Part shown: piece after piece, positions 9,597-18,147 of the stretch
How the letters are laid out: every line of letters begins with the position of its first letter
Position numbering within the stretch: position 1 is the stretch's first letter
From: Eutrophobius brisbanensis
GTDB lineage: Bacteria > Pseudomonadota > Gammaproteobacteria > Eutrophobiales > Eutrophobiaceae
DNA length: 64,000 bases
Assembly (NCBI GenBank): GCA_038131795.1
Contig: JAYPQE010000003.1
Location: forward strand, 124,001-188,000
Direction of reading: 5' to 3'
Made by a program: the position numbers and the translations under genes
The notes under the pieces: model-generated
What the model was told of the DNA's origin: nothing
The model's input: the letters and a program-made list of their open reading frames with translations, nothing else
Databases searched by the model: none

Positions 9597-10802
9597 TTAA
9601 AGTAAATTTATTTGCTTCGTTATGCGCTTTGCCGCAGTGATGCAATCTTCTAAAGGTGCAACCAGGGCGATTCTAATCCTGTTTTTACCTGGATTAATTC
9701 CATCAACATCTCTTGATGTGTAACTCCCTGGTAATACTGCGACATTTTCATTTTCCAGCAGTAACCTGGTGAATTCTACATCATCTATTGGTGTTTTGGG
9801 CCATAGATAAAACCCGGCCTGTGGCTTGTAGATCTCCATGACAGGACCAAGAATATCAAGAACAGCATTAAACTTCTCTCTATAAAGATTCCTGTTATCC
9901 ATGACATGTGATTCATCATTCCAGGCTGCCACACTGGCATCTTGTATATAGGGTGACATCGCACACCCATGGTAGGTACGGTACAGGTAAAACCTGGTAA
10001 GCAATTCTGGATCACCAGCCACAAAACCAGATCGCATCCCGGGGACATTCGACCTTTTAGAAAGGCTATGAAATATGATTATATTTTTAAAATCATGTCG
10101 TCCAGTTTTATTTGCAGCCTGTAATATGCCCAGAGGTGGTTGTGATTCATCTTGATAAATTTCTGAGTAGCATTCATCAGCAGCAATGATGAAGTTATAT
10201 TTGTCTGATAATTTAAAAAGTATTTCATAGTCCTGCTGGCTCATAACCATGCCAGTTGGATTATTAGGTGAGCAGATATAAAGTAGCTGACATTTCTCCC
10301 AGATATGGTCCGGGACAGTTGAATAATCTGGTAGCAAACCATTTTCTTGCAGGGTATTAACATACCACATGGATGCACCGGCAAGCAGTGCAGCACCTTC
10401 ATATATCTGGTAAAAGGGGTTACCGGTAACAACGACAGGCGTTGTGTTCTGTGTATCTATAACGCAATGGGCGATTGCGAACAAGGCTTCACGTGTGCCT
10501 GTTACAGGTAATACATTAATGTCCGGGTCTATAGCATCAGCAGACAGCGCATAACGCCTAATCAGCCATGACCTGATCGCGTCCCGTATGGGACTAGCAC
10601 CTTTAATCGGAGGGTATTTTCCAGCGCCCCGTAAATTGTCTTTTATAGCATCGAGGATAAATTCTGGTGTCGGATGCTTGGGTTCCCCCAAAGACAAGTC
10701 AATTGCTGGCTTATCTGCCGGGGAGCAACTTGTTTGTAAATTTGCCAGTTTCTGGAATGGGTATGGTTGTAATTTTGCAAATCCTGGATTTAACATTTCC
10801 AC
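9597..10802 (-). CDS. dapC: Succinyldiaminopimelate transaminase DapC
   Basis: A fold-type I PLP aminotransferase of 401 residues, assigned to DapC because it is followed directly by dapD. It would make N-succinyl-LL-2,6-diaminopimelate using glutamate. The PLP lysine lies in HSLSKRSNVPGMRSG, the cofactor-binding Asp/Tyr region in AADECYSEIY and SPNNPTGMVM, and the C-terminal Arg in NRIRIALVAP. It begins LNPGFAKLQPYPFQKL, the usual start of the proteobacterial DapC group. It is the first gene of the leftward operon and is divergent from asd with 194 bases between, which should hold both promoters; I could not pick clear boxes. Confidence 0.93.
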   Translation of the reverse strand: MEMLNPGFAKLQPYPFQKLANLQTSCSPADKPAIDLSLGEPKHPTPEFILDAIKDNLRGAGKYPPIKGASPIRDAIRSWLIRRYALSADAIDPDINVLPVTGTREALFAIAHCVIDTQNTTPVVVTGNPFYQIYEGAALLAGASMWYVNTLQENGLLPDYSTVPDHIWEKCQLLYICSPNNPTGMVMSQQDYEILFKLSDKYNFIIAADECYSEIYQDESQPPLGILQAANKTGRHDFKNIIIFHSLSKRSNVPGMRSGFVAGDPELLTRFYLYRTYHGCAMSPYIQDASVAAWNDESHVMDNRNLYREKFNAVLDILGPVMEIYKPQAGFYLWPKTPIDDVEFTRLLLENENVAVLPGSYTSRDVDGINPGKNRIRIALVAPLEDCITAAKRITKQINLL

Positions 10803-10996
10803 CTGCCATTAATTTTTATGAACTTTTTAGGTCTGAACATTGTATTTATATGTATCCAATATAGTGTTGGTATTTTCTCTTATGTTATCCTTGTAAATTC
10901 GCCTGAAGTTCTGCGTAGAAATCAAGGTGAGTGAATATAACTCTGGTAACCAAAACGATAATTTAATCAAATATTGTCATTAAAGTGGAATAAATT

Positions 10997-12019
10997 ATGA
11001 GCAGGAAAGTAAATGTTGCAGTAGTGGGCGCAACCGGCGCGGTGGGTGAAGTGATGCTGTCATTATTGGCTGAGCGGAATTTTCCTTTTAACAACGTTCA
11101 TGCGGTTGCGAGTAGCCGTTCCGCTGGTAATAAGATCAATTTTAACAACAGTGAACTAGTGATTGAAGATCTGGAAACGTTTGATTTTAATGGTATTGAT
11201 GTGGGGCTATTTTCACCGGGTGCCTCTGTCTCAGAAATTTATGCGCCTAAAGCGGCCCAGGCCGGGTGTGTAGTAATTGATAATACGTCACAGTTTAGGT
11301 ATCAGGATGAAATTCCATTAATCGTACCTGAAGTGAATCCCCATGCCATCGCTGGTTATAAAAACAAAGGAATTATTGCCAATCCTAATTGTTCTACTAT
11401 TCAAATGCTGGTTGCATTAAAGCCAATCTATGATGCGGTGGGTATTGAAAGAATTAACGTTTGCACCTATCAGTCTGTGTCAGGTACCGGTAAAGATGGT
11501 ATTGATGAATTGGCCGAGCAATCAGCAGCAATTATCAATGGTCAGTCAGTAAAATGTGATACCTACCCCAAACAAATTGCGTTTAATGTGCTGCCACATA
11601 TAGATGCATTCCAGGAAAATGGGTATACCAAAGAAGAAATGAAAATGGTCTGGGAAACGAGGAAGATATTTGAGGATTCCAATATCAAGGTTAATCCTAC
11701 TACGGTCAGGGTGCCTGTATATTATGGTCACTCTGAGGCCGTCCATATTGAAACCCGGGACAAGATCCAAGTATCTCAGGTGCGCTCGTTATTGGCTGCC
11801 ATGCCCGGAGTAGTGGTTGTGGATGAGCATAAACCAGGGGGGTATCCCACTGCGGTAACAGAGGGAGAAGGGACAGATCCTGTTTATGTTGGTCGAATCC
11901 GGGAAGATATATCGCATCCGCGAGGCATTAATTTATGGGTTGTTTCTGATAATTTGCGCAAAGGAGCAGCATTAAATAGTGTTCAAATAGGTGAAATTTT
12001 GGTAAAAGACCATCTGTAA
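10997..12019 (+). CDS. asd: Aspartate-semialdehyde dehydrogenase Asd
   Basis: Asd reduces aspartyl-4-phosphate to aspartate semialdehyde, the branch point to lysine/DAP, threonine and methionine. The 340-residue protein starts with a Rossmann motif VAVVGATGAVGEVML and carries the nucleophilic cysteine in NPNCSTIQM near residue 132, which distinguishes it from the inactive Usg paralogue. VPVYYGHSEAVHIET supplies the substrate-binding His/Glu region. It stands divergently beside dapC-dapD, so steps of the same lysine pathway are clustered. The fimV locus follows after 161 bases. Confidence 0.96.
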   Translation: MSRKVNVAVVGATGAVGEVMLSLLAERNFPFNNVHAVASSRSAGNKINFNNSELVIEDLETFDFNGIDVGLFSPGASVSEIYAPKAAQAGCVVIDNTSQFRYQDEIPLIVPEVNPHAIAGYKNKGIIANPNCSTIQMLVALKPIYDAVGIERINVCTYQSVSGTGKDGIDELAEQSAAIINGQSVKCDTYPKQIAFNVLPHIDAFQENGYTKEEMKMVWETRKIFEDSNIKVNPTTVRVPVYYGHSEAVHIETRDKIQVSQVRSLLAAMPGVVVVDEHKPGGYPTAVTEGEGTDPVYVGRIREDISHPRGINLWVVSDNLRKGAALNSVQIGEILVKDHL

Positions 12020-12119
12020 ACTTATAGTTAAAGGGTAAATATAAAGCATTTTCATAGGTATATTTTGGGGACAAAAACAGGAAAATGCCCTGATTTAGCA
12101 ATACGTTAGCAAAACTTTG

Positions 12120-12149
12120 TTGACGTCAGGCTATTTAACCATATATAAC
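12120..12149 (+). promoter_or_regulatory. Possible sigma-70 promoter for the fimV locus
   Basis: TTGACG at 12120-12125 and TATAAC at 12144-12149 are separated by 18 bases; an overlapping TATATA gives a 16-base spacer. They sit about 30 bases before the TTG start of the FimV-N gene, in the 161-base gap after asd. An inverted pair GCATTTTC (12046-12053) and GAAAATGC (12081-12088) lies upstream, but it lacks a T-run and is not a convincing terminator. Confidence 0.45.
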
Positions 12150-12180
12150 TAATTGTTAATTAAGGTTTTTTGGTTCATAA

Positions 12181-12573
12181 TTGAAAAACATTCAGATGCT
12201 GAATCGATATATACTTATTATGTTGTTATCGTTACCGGGCGTATATTTGACCCCGGTATCGGCATTGTCTGTCGCAGATATCGAGTTGAACTCGTACTTG
12301 AATCAGGCGCTGGATGCGAAAATTGCGTTAAGTGATTTACAATCCGGTGATCTGCACAGGCTAAATGCCAGGATTGTGGATGTAAATAAAGGCTCAGCAG
12401 TGATGCCTGGGTCACTAAAAATAGAAATAATAGGTGAAGAGCGAGGACATTTTTTACATATTACCAGTAGAGAGTCTATTCGCGAGCCAATACTTAGCTT
12501 TACGATTGAACTCACCTGGGGCCAGGGAAGATTAATTCGAGAGTATGATTTATTAATTGATCCTGCCAGGTAA
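12181..12573 (+). CDS. Short exported protein homologous to the FimV N-terminal domain
   Basis: A 130-residue protein with a signal peptide (about residues 7-29, ending TPVSA) followed by one copy of the domain found at the N-terminus of FimV. Aligning it with the next gene shows shared IELNS-LNQ-DA-I-L, a central hydrophobic strand, IT-S-E-IREP and G-L-REY--L-DP. It has no LysM-like domain, no membrane anchor and no acidic tail. It starts at TTG, with ATG at 12196 (MLNRY) as an alternative. It ends where fimV begins, so the two are probably co-transcribed. It looks like a partial tandem duplication of fimV maintained as a separate periplasmic protein. Function unknown. Confidence 0.8.
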   Translation: MKNIQMLNRYILIMLLSLPGVYLTPVSALSVADIELNSYLNQALDAKIALSDLQSGDLHRLNARIVDVNKGSAVMPGSLKIEIIGEERGHFLHITSRESIREPILSFTIELTWGQGRLIREYDLLIDPAR

Positions 12574-12605
12574 CATTGGGGATTGTGCAAAGGAACAACG
12601 AAGCC

Positions 12606-15437
12606 ATGCCTAAAATTGCATTAACAATATTATTATTGTTTTCTACCGGCCGGTTATTTGCACTCGGGTTAGGAAATATAGAATTAAACTCCTCCTTAAA
12701 CCAACCATTTGATGCAAGGATAGAGCTGTTATCGCCCACTTCTGCTGAAATTGATACCTTAAGTGTCAGGCTTGCAGACCTGGAAGCATTTAACCGGGCA
12801 GGCATTGAGCGTGTCTTTATTCTTACCTCATTACAATTTGAAATTGAGGTCAACGATTCTGGGCCTGACTACATTAGAATTACTTCCAGCGAAGCTATAC
12901 GTGAACCATTTCTAAAATTCTTATTGGAAGCCAGTTGGTCGAGTGGAAGGCTATTCAGAGAATACACAGTACTGCTTGATCCACCATTGTATGATCCAAA
13001 TACTCGGCGAATTGCAATACCAAGCGCACCCGCATCGGAACCTGAACCAGTCCGGTCTTCTCAGACAACTTCATCTACTTCTATTTCATCAGCTGCACCT
13101 GTTGCTTCATATTCGGGGGATGATTACGGTCCGACTGGCACAGACGATACCTTATGGTCAATTGCATCCCGGGTAAGACCGGATACAGGTGTTACTGTGC
13201 AGCAAATGATGCTGGCTCTGTTACGGGCGAATCCAGAAGCATTCATAGAAAATAACATTAATGGACTTCGTCAGGGACAAATATTGCGAATACCGGATCG
13301 GGATGATATTACATCAACTTCTGCAGAAGCGGCACTCTCTCAAGTCCAGTCTCAAAACTCATTGTGGGAAGAAATCAGGGGATCATTTGCAACAAATGTC
13401 TCTCAACGGCCATCAGGCAGTGCATCACAACCCGTTTCATCTGCGGGTTCGTCTACTGCGACTAGTGAAGATGCTGAATTAAGACTGGTTTCACCTGGTT
13501 CAGATAGTGGCGCAGATGCTGGACAGGCTGCGGCATCATTTGATTCCAGTGGCCAGGGTGGGGCTGATCTTGCGCTTGCAAATGAACAGCTCGAGGCATT
13601 ATCATCTGAAAATAGTGATTTACGAGGTCGTCTGGAGAAATCTGAGGAGCTGATACAGGACCTGCAAAGATTGCTGGAACTAAGAGATGATGAGCTAGCT
13701 ACATTACAACAGCAAACAGCAGGTGGGTCAGTTATTGAAGAGCCTGAAGAAATTCTAGAGGACGTCACAGAGGCAACAGCAGATGAGACTGGTGATGCTG
13801 AAGCTGTCCCTGAAGAAATTACCAGCCTGGCATTAGATGAAGCTGAAGAACCCGCTCCTGATACCATTGATGAGACACCTCCGGCTGAAGAACAGGCCAG
13901 TTCACCTCCCGCTGTAACTACGCAACCGGAAATTATGCCTGCCCAGCCTGGTCTGGTTGATCAGGTATTGTCATTTATTTTCGGCAACCTTGTCCTGGTT
14001 GGTGGTGGGCTGGGTGCATTAATTATTGCCATTGCAGCATTATTATTTATTAAAAAGCGAAAAGAATCTGCAGTTGATGATGAATTGCCTGTTGCCGATA
14101 CACCTGATTTTGAAAGTACTGCAGAAGAAACGGCAATGCCTGAGGAATCATCAGAAATTGATTCTGAAATTGATGCTGGAGATGAAAGTGCTGCTGCTGA
14201 TGAGTCAGATGTAATCGCTGCTGATGAGTCTGCCCAGGAAGAAGAGCCTGTTGCAGAACCTGAGGCAGAAGAAGCAGTGCAAGAGGAAGTTGAAGCGCCT
14301 GCAGAAGAACCAGAGGACAATCCACTTGCTGAGGTCAATGTCTTCCTGGCGTATGAACATTTTGACCAGGCAGAGGAATTTGTCAGGGATGCAATTCAGG
14401 GCGACCCCAACAATCTGGATTTCCATAGTAAGCTATTGGAAGTCTTTTACTCATCCGGTGACAAAGCCAAATATGAGGAAGAGGCTAAAGTTCTAAATGA
14501 ACTGACCGGTGGAGATGGACCCCATTGGGAAATGGCAACTATCATGTGGCAGGAAATATCCCCGAACAGAGAACTGTTTGCTGAGCCTGTTGATGGTGAA
14601 GAGGAAGCCTCTGATGAGACTAAGGGCGGAGGTATCATTGATCTCACTGCTGATGAAGGTGGGAGTGAGGATGGTGGTCTGGATTTCGACCTCGGTACTG
14701 GTGATGCTGATCAATCAGGCCCAGCTGAAAGTGACGATGGCATGCTCGATATAACTTCGGGCGGTGATGATGTACTGGATGTAACTGCCGTTTCTCAAGG
14801 TGAAGATTTGGATTCCACCATGAAGATTCCAACAGAAACATCTGAAGATATGGATTCTACCTTGAAGATCCCTACGGATTCATCAGATGATAACTCATTG
14901 GATTTAGATATTGGTGGTGAAGAAATATCGACTGATTCAGGTGATGATAATGTTATTGATTTTGATGCCACCTCAGGTGAAACACAGACAGAAGATGAAG
15001 GTCTGGAAATATCACTTGATGAGGGTGATGATGATGCCGGCGGTATAGAACTGGACCTGGGTGATGATACCGGCGCCGATACCGGTGCAGATGATGGCCT
15101 TGATATATCCCTGGATGAGGGTGATGATGATGCGGGTGGCATTGAGCTGGATATGAGCGAAGACAATGGTGCCAATCAAGAAGGTATACCGGAGATCTCT
15201 CTTGATGACGATGACGACGACGATGATGAAGAAGATTATACGGTTTTTGTCCCCAGAACTGCAGATACCGGCGAACAAAGTGCTGAAGATGAAATAGCAA
15301 CCAAGCTGGATCTGGCAAAGGCCTATGTAGAATTGGGTGATGGTGATAGTGCTAACACCATACTTGATGAGATAATCGCTGAAGGAAATGATGAACAGAA
15401 ACGCCAGGCAGAAGAGTTAAAAGCCCAGGTTTCCTGA
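12606..15437 (+). CDS. fimV: FimV/HubP-type polar scaffold protein
   Basis: FimV is an inner-membrane protein of the cell pole with a periplasmic N-terminal half and an acidic cytoplasmic half; family members organise type IV pili, twitching and chemotaxis. In order: signal peptide (MPKIALTILLLFSTGRLFA), FimV N-terminal domain, a LysM-like domain (DTLWSIASRV...GQILRIP), a coiled coil (about 300-370), one membrane span (VLVGGGLGALIIAIAALLF) with KKRK stop-transfer, a long Asp/Glu-rich region with repeats, and the C-terminal TPR-like FimV domain (KLDLAKAYVELGD). I chose the ATG at 12606 because an AAGGA site precedes it and it gives a clean signal peptide; a TTG at 12576 is also in frame. truA follows, as in Pseudomonas. 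Confidence 0.93.
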   Translation: MPKIALTILLLFSTGRLFALGLGNIELNSSLNQPFDARIELLSPTSAEIDTLSVRLADLEAFNRAGIERVFILTSLQFEIEVNDSGPDYIRITSSEAIREPFLKFLLEASWSSGRLFREYTVLLDPPLYDPNTRRIAIPSAPASEPEPVRSSQTTSSTSISSAAPVASYSGDDYGPTGTDDTLWSIASRVRPDTGVTVQQMMLALLRANPEAFIENNINGLRQGQILRIPDRDDITSTSAEAALSQVQSQNSLWEEIRGSFATNVSQRPSGSASQPVSSAGSSTATSEDAELRLVSPGSDSGADAGQAAASFDSSGQGGADLALANEQLEALSSENSDLRGRLEKSEELIQDLQRLLELRDDELATLQQQTAGGSVIEEPEEILEDVTEATADETGDAEAVPEEITSLALDEAEEPAPDTIDETPPAEEQASSPPAVTTQPEIMPAQPGLVDQVLSFIFGNLVLVGGGLGALIIAIAALLFIKKRKESAVDDELPVADTPDFESTAEETAMPEESSEIDSEIDAGDESAAADESDVIAADESAQEEEPVAEPEAEEAVQEEVEAPAEEPEDNPLAEVNVFLAYEHFDQAEEFVRDAIQGDPNNLDFHSKLLEVFYSSGDKAKYEEEAKVLNELTGGDGPHWEMATIMWQEISPNRELFAEPVDGEEEASDETKGGGIIDLTADEGGSEDGGLDFDLGTGDADQSGPAESDDGMLDITSGGDDVLDVTAVSQGEDLDSTMKIPTETSEDMDSTLKIPTDSSDDNSLDLDIGGEEISTDSGDDNVIDFDATSGETQTEDEGLEISLDEGDDDAGGIELDLGDDTGADTGADDGLDISLDEGDDDAGGIELDMSEDNGANQEGIPEISLDDDDDDDDEEDYTVFVPRTADTGEQSAEDEIATKLDLAKAYVELGDGDSANTILDEIIAEGNDEQKRQAEELKAQVS
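15000..15191 (+). repeat. Two tandem 96-base coding repeats in fimV
   Basis: The acidic region of fimV contains a near-perfect 32-codon tandem repeat: GLEISLDEGDDDAGGIELD at 15000 and GLDISLDEGDDDAGGIELD-like at 15096. A shorter repeat upstream (about 14815-14890) has STMKIPTE and STLKIPTD units about 14 residues apart. Such acidic repeats are normal in FimV and vary in number among strains. Confidence 0.8.
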
Positions 15438-15504
15438 TTTTTAAACTTTAATACGGGTATTTACAACCTGCGTTTCCAACCGAGTAACATATCTTGTATC
15501 AATT

Positions 15505-16311
15505 ATGAGAATTGTAGCCGGCGTTGAATATTACGGCACTGATTTTGATGGTTGGCAAAAACAGGATCATCGCAGGACAGTCCAGGAGTGCGTTGAAAGC
15601 GCATTTTCAAAAGTAGCTAATCATCCTGTATCAATACAATGTGCCGGTAGAACAGATGCTGGTGTGCATGCAGTAGAGCAGGTAATTCATTTCGACACAC
15701 AATCATTTCGAGAAGAACATTCATGGGTATTTGGAGTTAACTCCATTCTGCCTGACGATATAAATATTCAATGGGCAAGGCAAATAGACAATGATTTTCA
15801 TGCACGTTTTTCAGCCATTTCCAGGCATTACAAATATATCATTTTAAACAGGCCCACTCGTTCAGCACTTTTAAGTAATTACTCCGCATGGCAGGTGTAT
15901 AAGCTTGATGAAAATGATATGTCTGAAGCGGCCAAACATCTTATTGGAAAACATGATTTTACGTCTTTCAGGGCCACTTCATGTCAGTCGAAAACACCAA
16001 TAAGACATGTTTCAAAATTATCAGTTCAAAGACAAGATGACTTTGTCCTTATAGATGTCATAGCCAATGCCTTTTTGCATCATATGGTGAGAAATATCGC
16101 AGGGGTATTAATGCAGATTGGGTATAAAAAATATCCGGTAATCTGGGCAAAAGATGTCCTTAATGCCAGGGACAGGACCACAGGTGGAATTACTGCACCT
16201 GCTAGTGGCTTATATCTAATGAAGGTTGAATATCCAGAGGAGTTTAAACTCCCATTCAATACTGTCGATTATTCAAAAGACTTTTTTAATATTCAAAATG
16301 ATAATTTATGA
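15505..16311 (+). CDS. truA: tRNA pseudouridine(38-40) synthase TruA
   Basis: TruA isomerises uridines 38, 39 and 40 in the anticodon arm of many tRNAs. The 268-residue protein starts RIVAGVEYYGTDFDGWQ and has the catalytic aspartate in CAGRTDAGVHA near residue 51. HHMVRNIAGVLMQIG near residue 193 is the conserved C-terminal-domain motif. It sits between fimV and trpF, the standard gammaproteobacterial order. Its ATG is 67 bases after the fimV stop. Confidence 0.97.
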   Translation: MRIVAGVEYYGTDFDGWQKQDHRRTVQECVESAFSKVANHPVSIQCAGRTDAGVHAVEQVIHFDTQSFREEHSWVFGVNSILPDDINIQWARQIDNDFHARFSAISRHYKYIILNRPTRSALLSNYSAWQVYKLDENDMSEAAKHLIGKHDFTSFRATSCQSKTPIRHVSKLSVQRQDDFVLIDVIANAFLHHMVRNIAGVLMQIGYKKYPVIWAKDVLNARDRTTGGITAPASGLYLMKVEYPEEFKLPFNTVDYSKDFFNIQNDNL

Positions 16312-16399
16312 ATTTCCTGTATGTTGAGCCAGTAGAGTGAATTACTGAGAAATTGGGTAAAATATGTGAAAATGAACCTATAATGATATTGCTATTTAA

Positions 16400-17026
16400 A
16401 TGTCCAAGGTAAAAGTAAAGATATGCGGTATTACCCGTCCTGAAGATGCATACTTGGCATCAGAGGCCGGTGCGGACGCAATTGGTCTGAATTTCTACAG
16501 GGATAGCCCCCGTGCAATTGAAATAAATGTTGCGCGTCAAATAGTAGATTCTCTGCCTCCATTTATTACAAAGGTTGGCCTGTTTGTTGATGCCTCACCA
16601 GAATTAATTTGGTCTGTTTTAGACGAGGTGAATCTGAATTCCATCCAGTTTCATGGTGAAGAAACTGAGGTTGACTGTATGTTATATGGCCTTCCTTATA
16701 TTAAGGCCATTAGAATGCGTGAAGGAATAGAATTATCCAGACTAGTGGAATCATTTAATAATGCGTCGGCTATTCTAATAGATACCTATGTTAGTGGGGT
16801 GCCTGGCGGTACCGGCAAGACATTTAACTGGAATTTGGTAACAGAAGATATAAATAAGCCATTAATTCTCGCAGGTGGATTGACACTGGAAAATGTCAGT
16901 GATGCAATTAAGGTGGTAAAACCGTACGCTGTTGATGTAAGTGGTGGTGTTGAAGAGTCACCAGGCATAAAAGATAAAGCTAAAATGTTAAAATTTATCC
17001 ATCAAGCCAAGGAATTATCGATATGA
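16400..17026 (+). CDS. trpF: Phosphoribosylanthranilate isomerase TrpF
   Basis: TrpF converts N-(5-phosphoribosyl)anthranilate to CdRP in tryptophan synthesis. The 208-residue TIM barrel has the catalytic Cys in KICGITRPEDA at residue 9 and the catalytic Asp in LIDTYVSGVPGGTGKTF near residue 128. LAGGLTLENV and VDVSGGVEESPGIKD are the phosphate-binding loops. It is a stand-alone trpF away from other trp genes, as usual in this neighbourhood. Its stop overlaps the next gene by four bases (ATGA). Confidence 0.97.
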   Translation: MSKVKVKICGITRPEDAYLASEAGADAIGLNFYRDSPRAIEINVARQIVDSLPPFITKVGLFVDASPELIWSVLDEVNLNSIQFHGEETEVDCMLYGLPYIKAIRMREGIELSRLVESFNNASAILIDTYVSGVPGGTGKTFNWNLVTEDINKPLILAGGLTLENVSDAIKVVKPYAVDVSGGVEESPGIKDKAKMLKFIHQAKELSI

Positions 17027-17244
17027 ATAACAGACAACGTTTGATAGATTTAATTTCTGAATTTGAACTTGACAGGTTAGCAGTTGCAGAATTGCTGAAA
17101 GTCAAACGAGACATGGTAGATCACTGGTTAATGTCGACTGAATCAAAGTTTCATGAAGAAATTCCGGATATGGCAATTGAGCTTCTGGAGCTTAAATTAG
17201 GTGCTAAACAACAGGAAAATGATAGCACAGGAACAGGAATATAA
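17023..17244 (+). CDS. Small helix-turn-helix-like protein between trpF and accD
   Basis: A 73-residue protein that I cannot assign to a named family. Its ATG overlaps the trpF stop as ATGA, and it ends seven bases before accD, so it is tightly built into the operon. Residues 15-36 (FELDRLAVAELLKVKRDMVDHW) look like a helix-turn-helix: an Ala-rich helix, a short turn and a second helix with V--W. The following part, IPDMAIELLELKL, is predicted helical. It may be a small DNA-binding or protein-binding regulator. Base composition matches its neighbours and there is no sign of decay. Confidence 0.75.
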   Translation: MNNRQRLIDLISEFELDRLAVAELLKVKRDMVDHWLMSTESKFHEEIPDMAIELLELKLGAKQQENDSTGTGI

Positions 17245-17250
17245 TAATAG

Positions 17251-18117
17251 ATGAGTTGGTTAAATAAATTATTACCATCAAGAATTTCAACCAGCCCTGG
17301 CAGTCGCAGGACTGTCCCTGAAGGGGTGTGGACAAAATGTACTGTATGTAATTCTGTGCTTTACAGGGCAGAGTTAAACAGGAATCAGGAAGTCTGCCCT
17401 AAATGTGGTAATCATATGTTAATCCATGCAAGACCCAGGTTGGAAAAGTTTCTGGATGACGGATCTGCACTTGAACTGGGACTGGATATTAAGCCAATTG
17501 ATAAATTTAAATTCAAAGACAGTAAAAAATATAAAGATAGATTAAATCAGGCTCAAAAATCAACCGGTGAAAATGATGCGTTAATAGTAATGAAAGGCAC
17601 TGTTAATACGGTACCGCTGGTAGCTTGCGCTTTTGAGTTTGGTTTTATGGGTGGATCAATGGGGTCTGTGGTAGGAGAACGCTTTGTCCTCGCTGTTGAG
17701 ACTTGTATTAAGGAGCAAATACCACTTGTGTGTTTTGCAGCCAGTGGTGGAGCAAGAATGCAGGAAGGACTTTTTTCTTTGATGCAGATGGCGAAAACCA
17801 GTGCTGCACTGGCACAATTAAGGAATAAGGGACTCCCTTATATTTCTGTTCTGACTAACCCAACTACAGGTGGTGTATCTGCAAGTCTTTCTACCCTTGG
17901 GGATATTAATATTGCAGAGCCAAACGCGCTGATTGGTTTTGCAGGCCCAAGAGTAATAGAACAAACGGTACGTGAAACATTGCCAGAAGGTTTTCAACGT
18001 AGTGAATTTCTCCTCGAGCATGGCATTATAGATATGATTGTAGATCGTAATCAGCTTAAAGATAAAATTGCCAGCTTGCTGGCAATGTTAACGCATCAAC
18101 GTGTTTCTCAGGGCTAA
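17251..18117 (+). CDS. accD: Acetyl-CoA carboxylase, carboxyltransferase beta subunit AccD
   Basis: AccD pairs with AccA to transfer the carboxyl group from biotin to acetyl-CoA, making malonyl-CoA for fatty acids. The 288-residue protein has the N-terminal zinc ribbon (CTVC near residue 31 and CPKC near residue 50) and the crotonase-like core with FAASGGARMQEG, GGVSASLSTLGD and GFAGPRVIEQ. Order trpF-accD-folC is typical. It begins MSWLNKLLPSRI, as most AccD proteins do. Confidence 0.97.
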   Translation: MSWLNKLLPSRISTSPGSRRTVPEGVWTKCTVCNSVLYRAELNRNQEVCPKCGNHMLIHARPRLEKFLDDGSALELGLDIKPIDKFKFKDSKKYKDRLNQAQKSTGENDALIVMKGTVNTVPLVACAFEFGFMGGSMGSVVGERFVLAVETCIKEQIPLVCFAASGGARMQEGLFSLMQMAKTSAALAQLRNKGLPYISVLTNPTTGGVSASLSTLGDINIAEPNALIGFAGPRVIEQTVRETLPEGFQRSEFLLEHGIIDMIVDRNQLKDKIASLLAMLTHQRVSQG

Positions 18118-18147
18118 GATACCTGCATGATTCTAAATTAAATCTAT

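Noticed and set aside
12046..12088. Inverted pair GCATTTTC/GAAAATGC after asd as a terminator
   Set aside because: The arms are short, the loop is 27 bases and no T-run follows.
13403..15318. Several long open frames on the minus strand and in other plus frames across fimV
   Set aside because: They are rich in Ser or His/Pro and mirror the Asp/Glu-rich coding of fimV on the other strand. None has a ribosome site or a recognisable domain.
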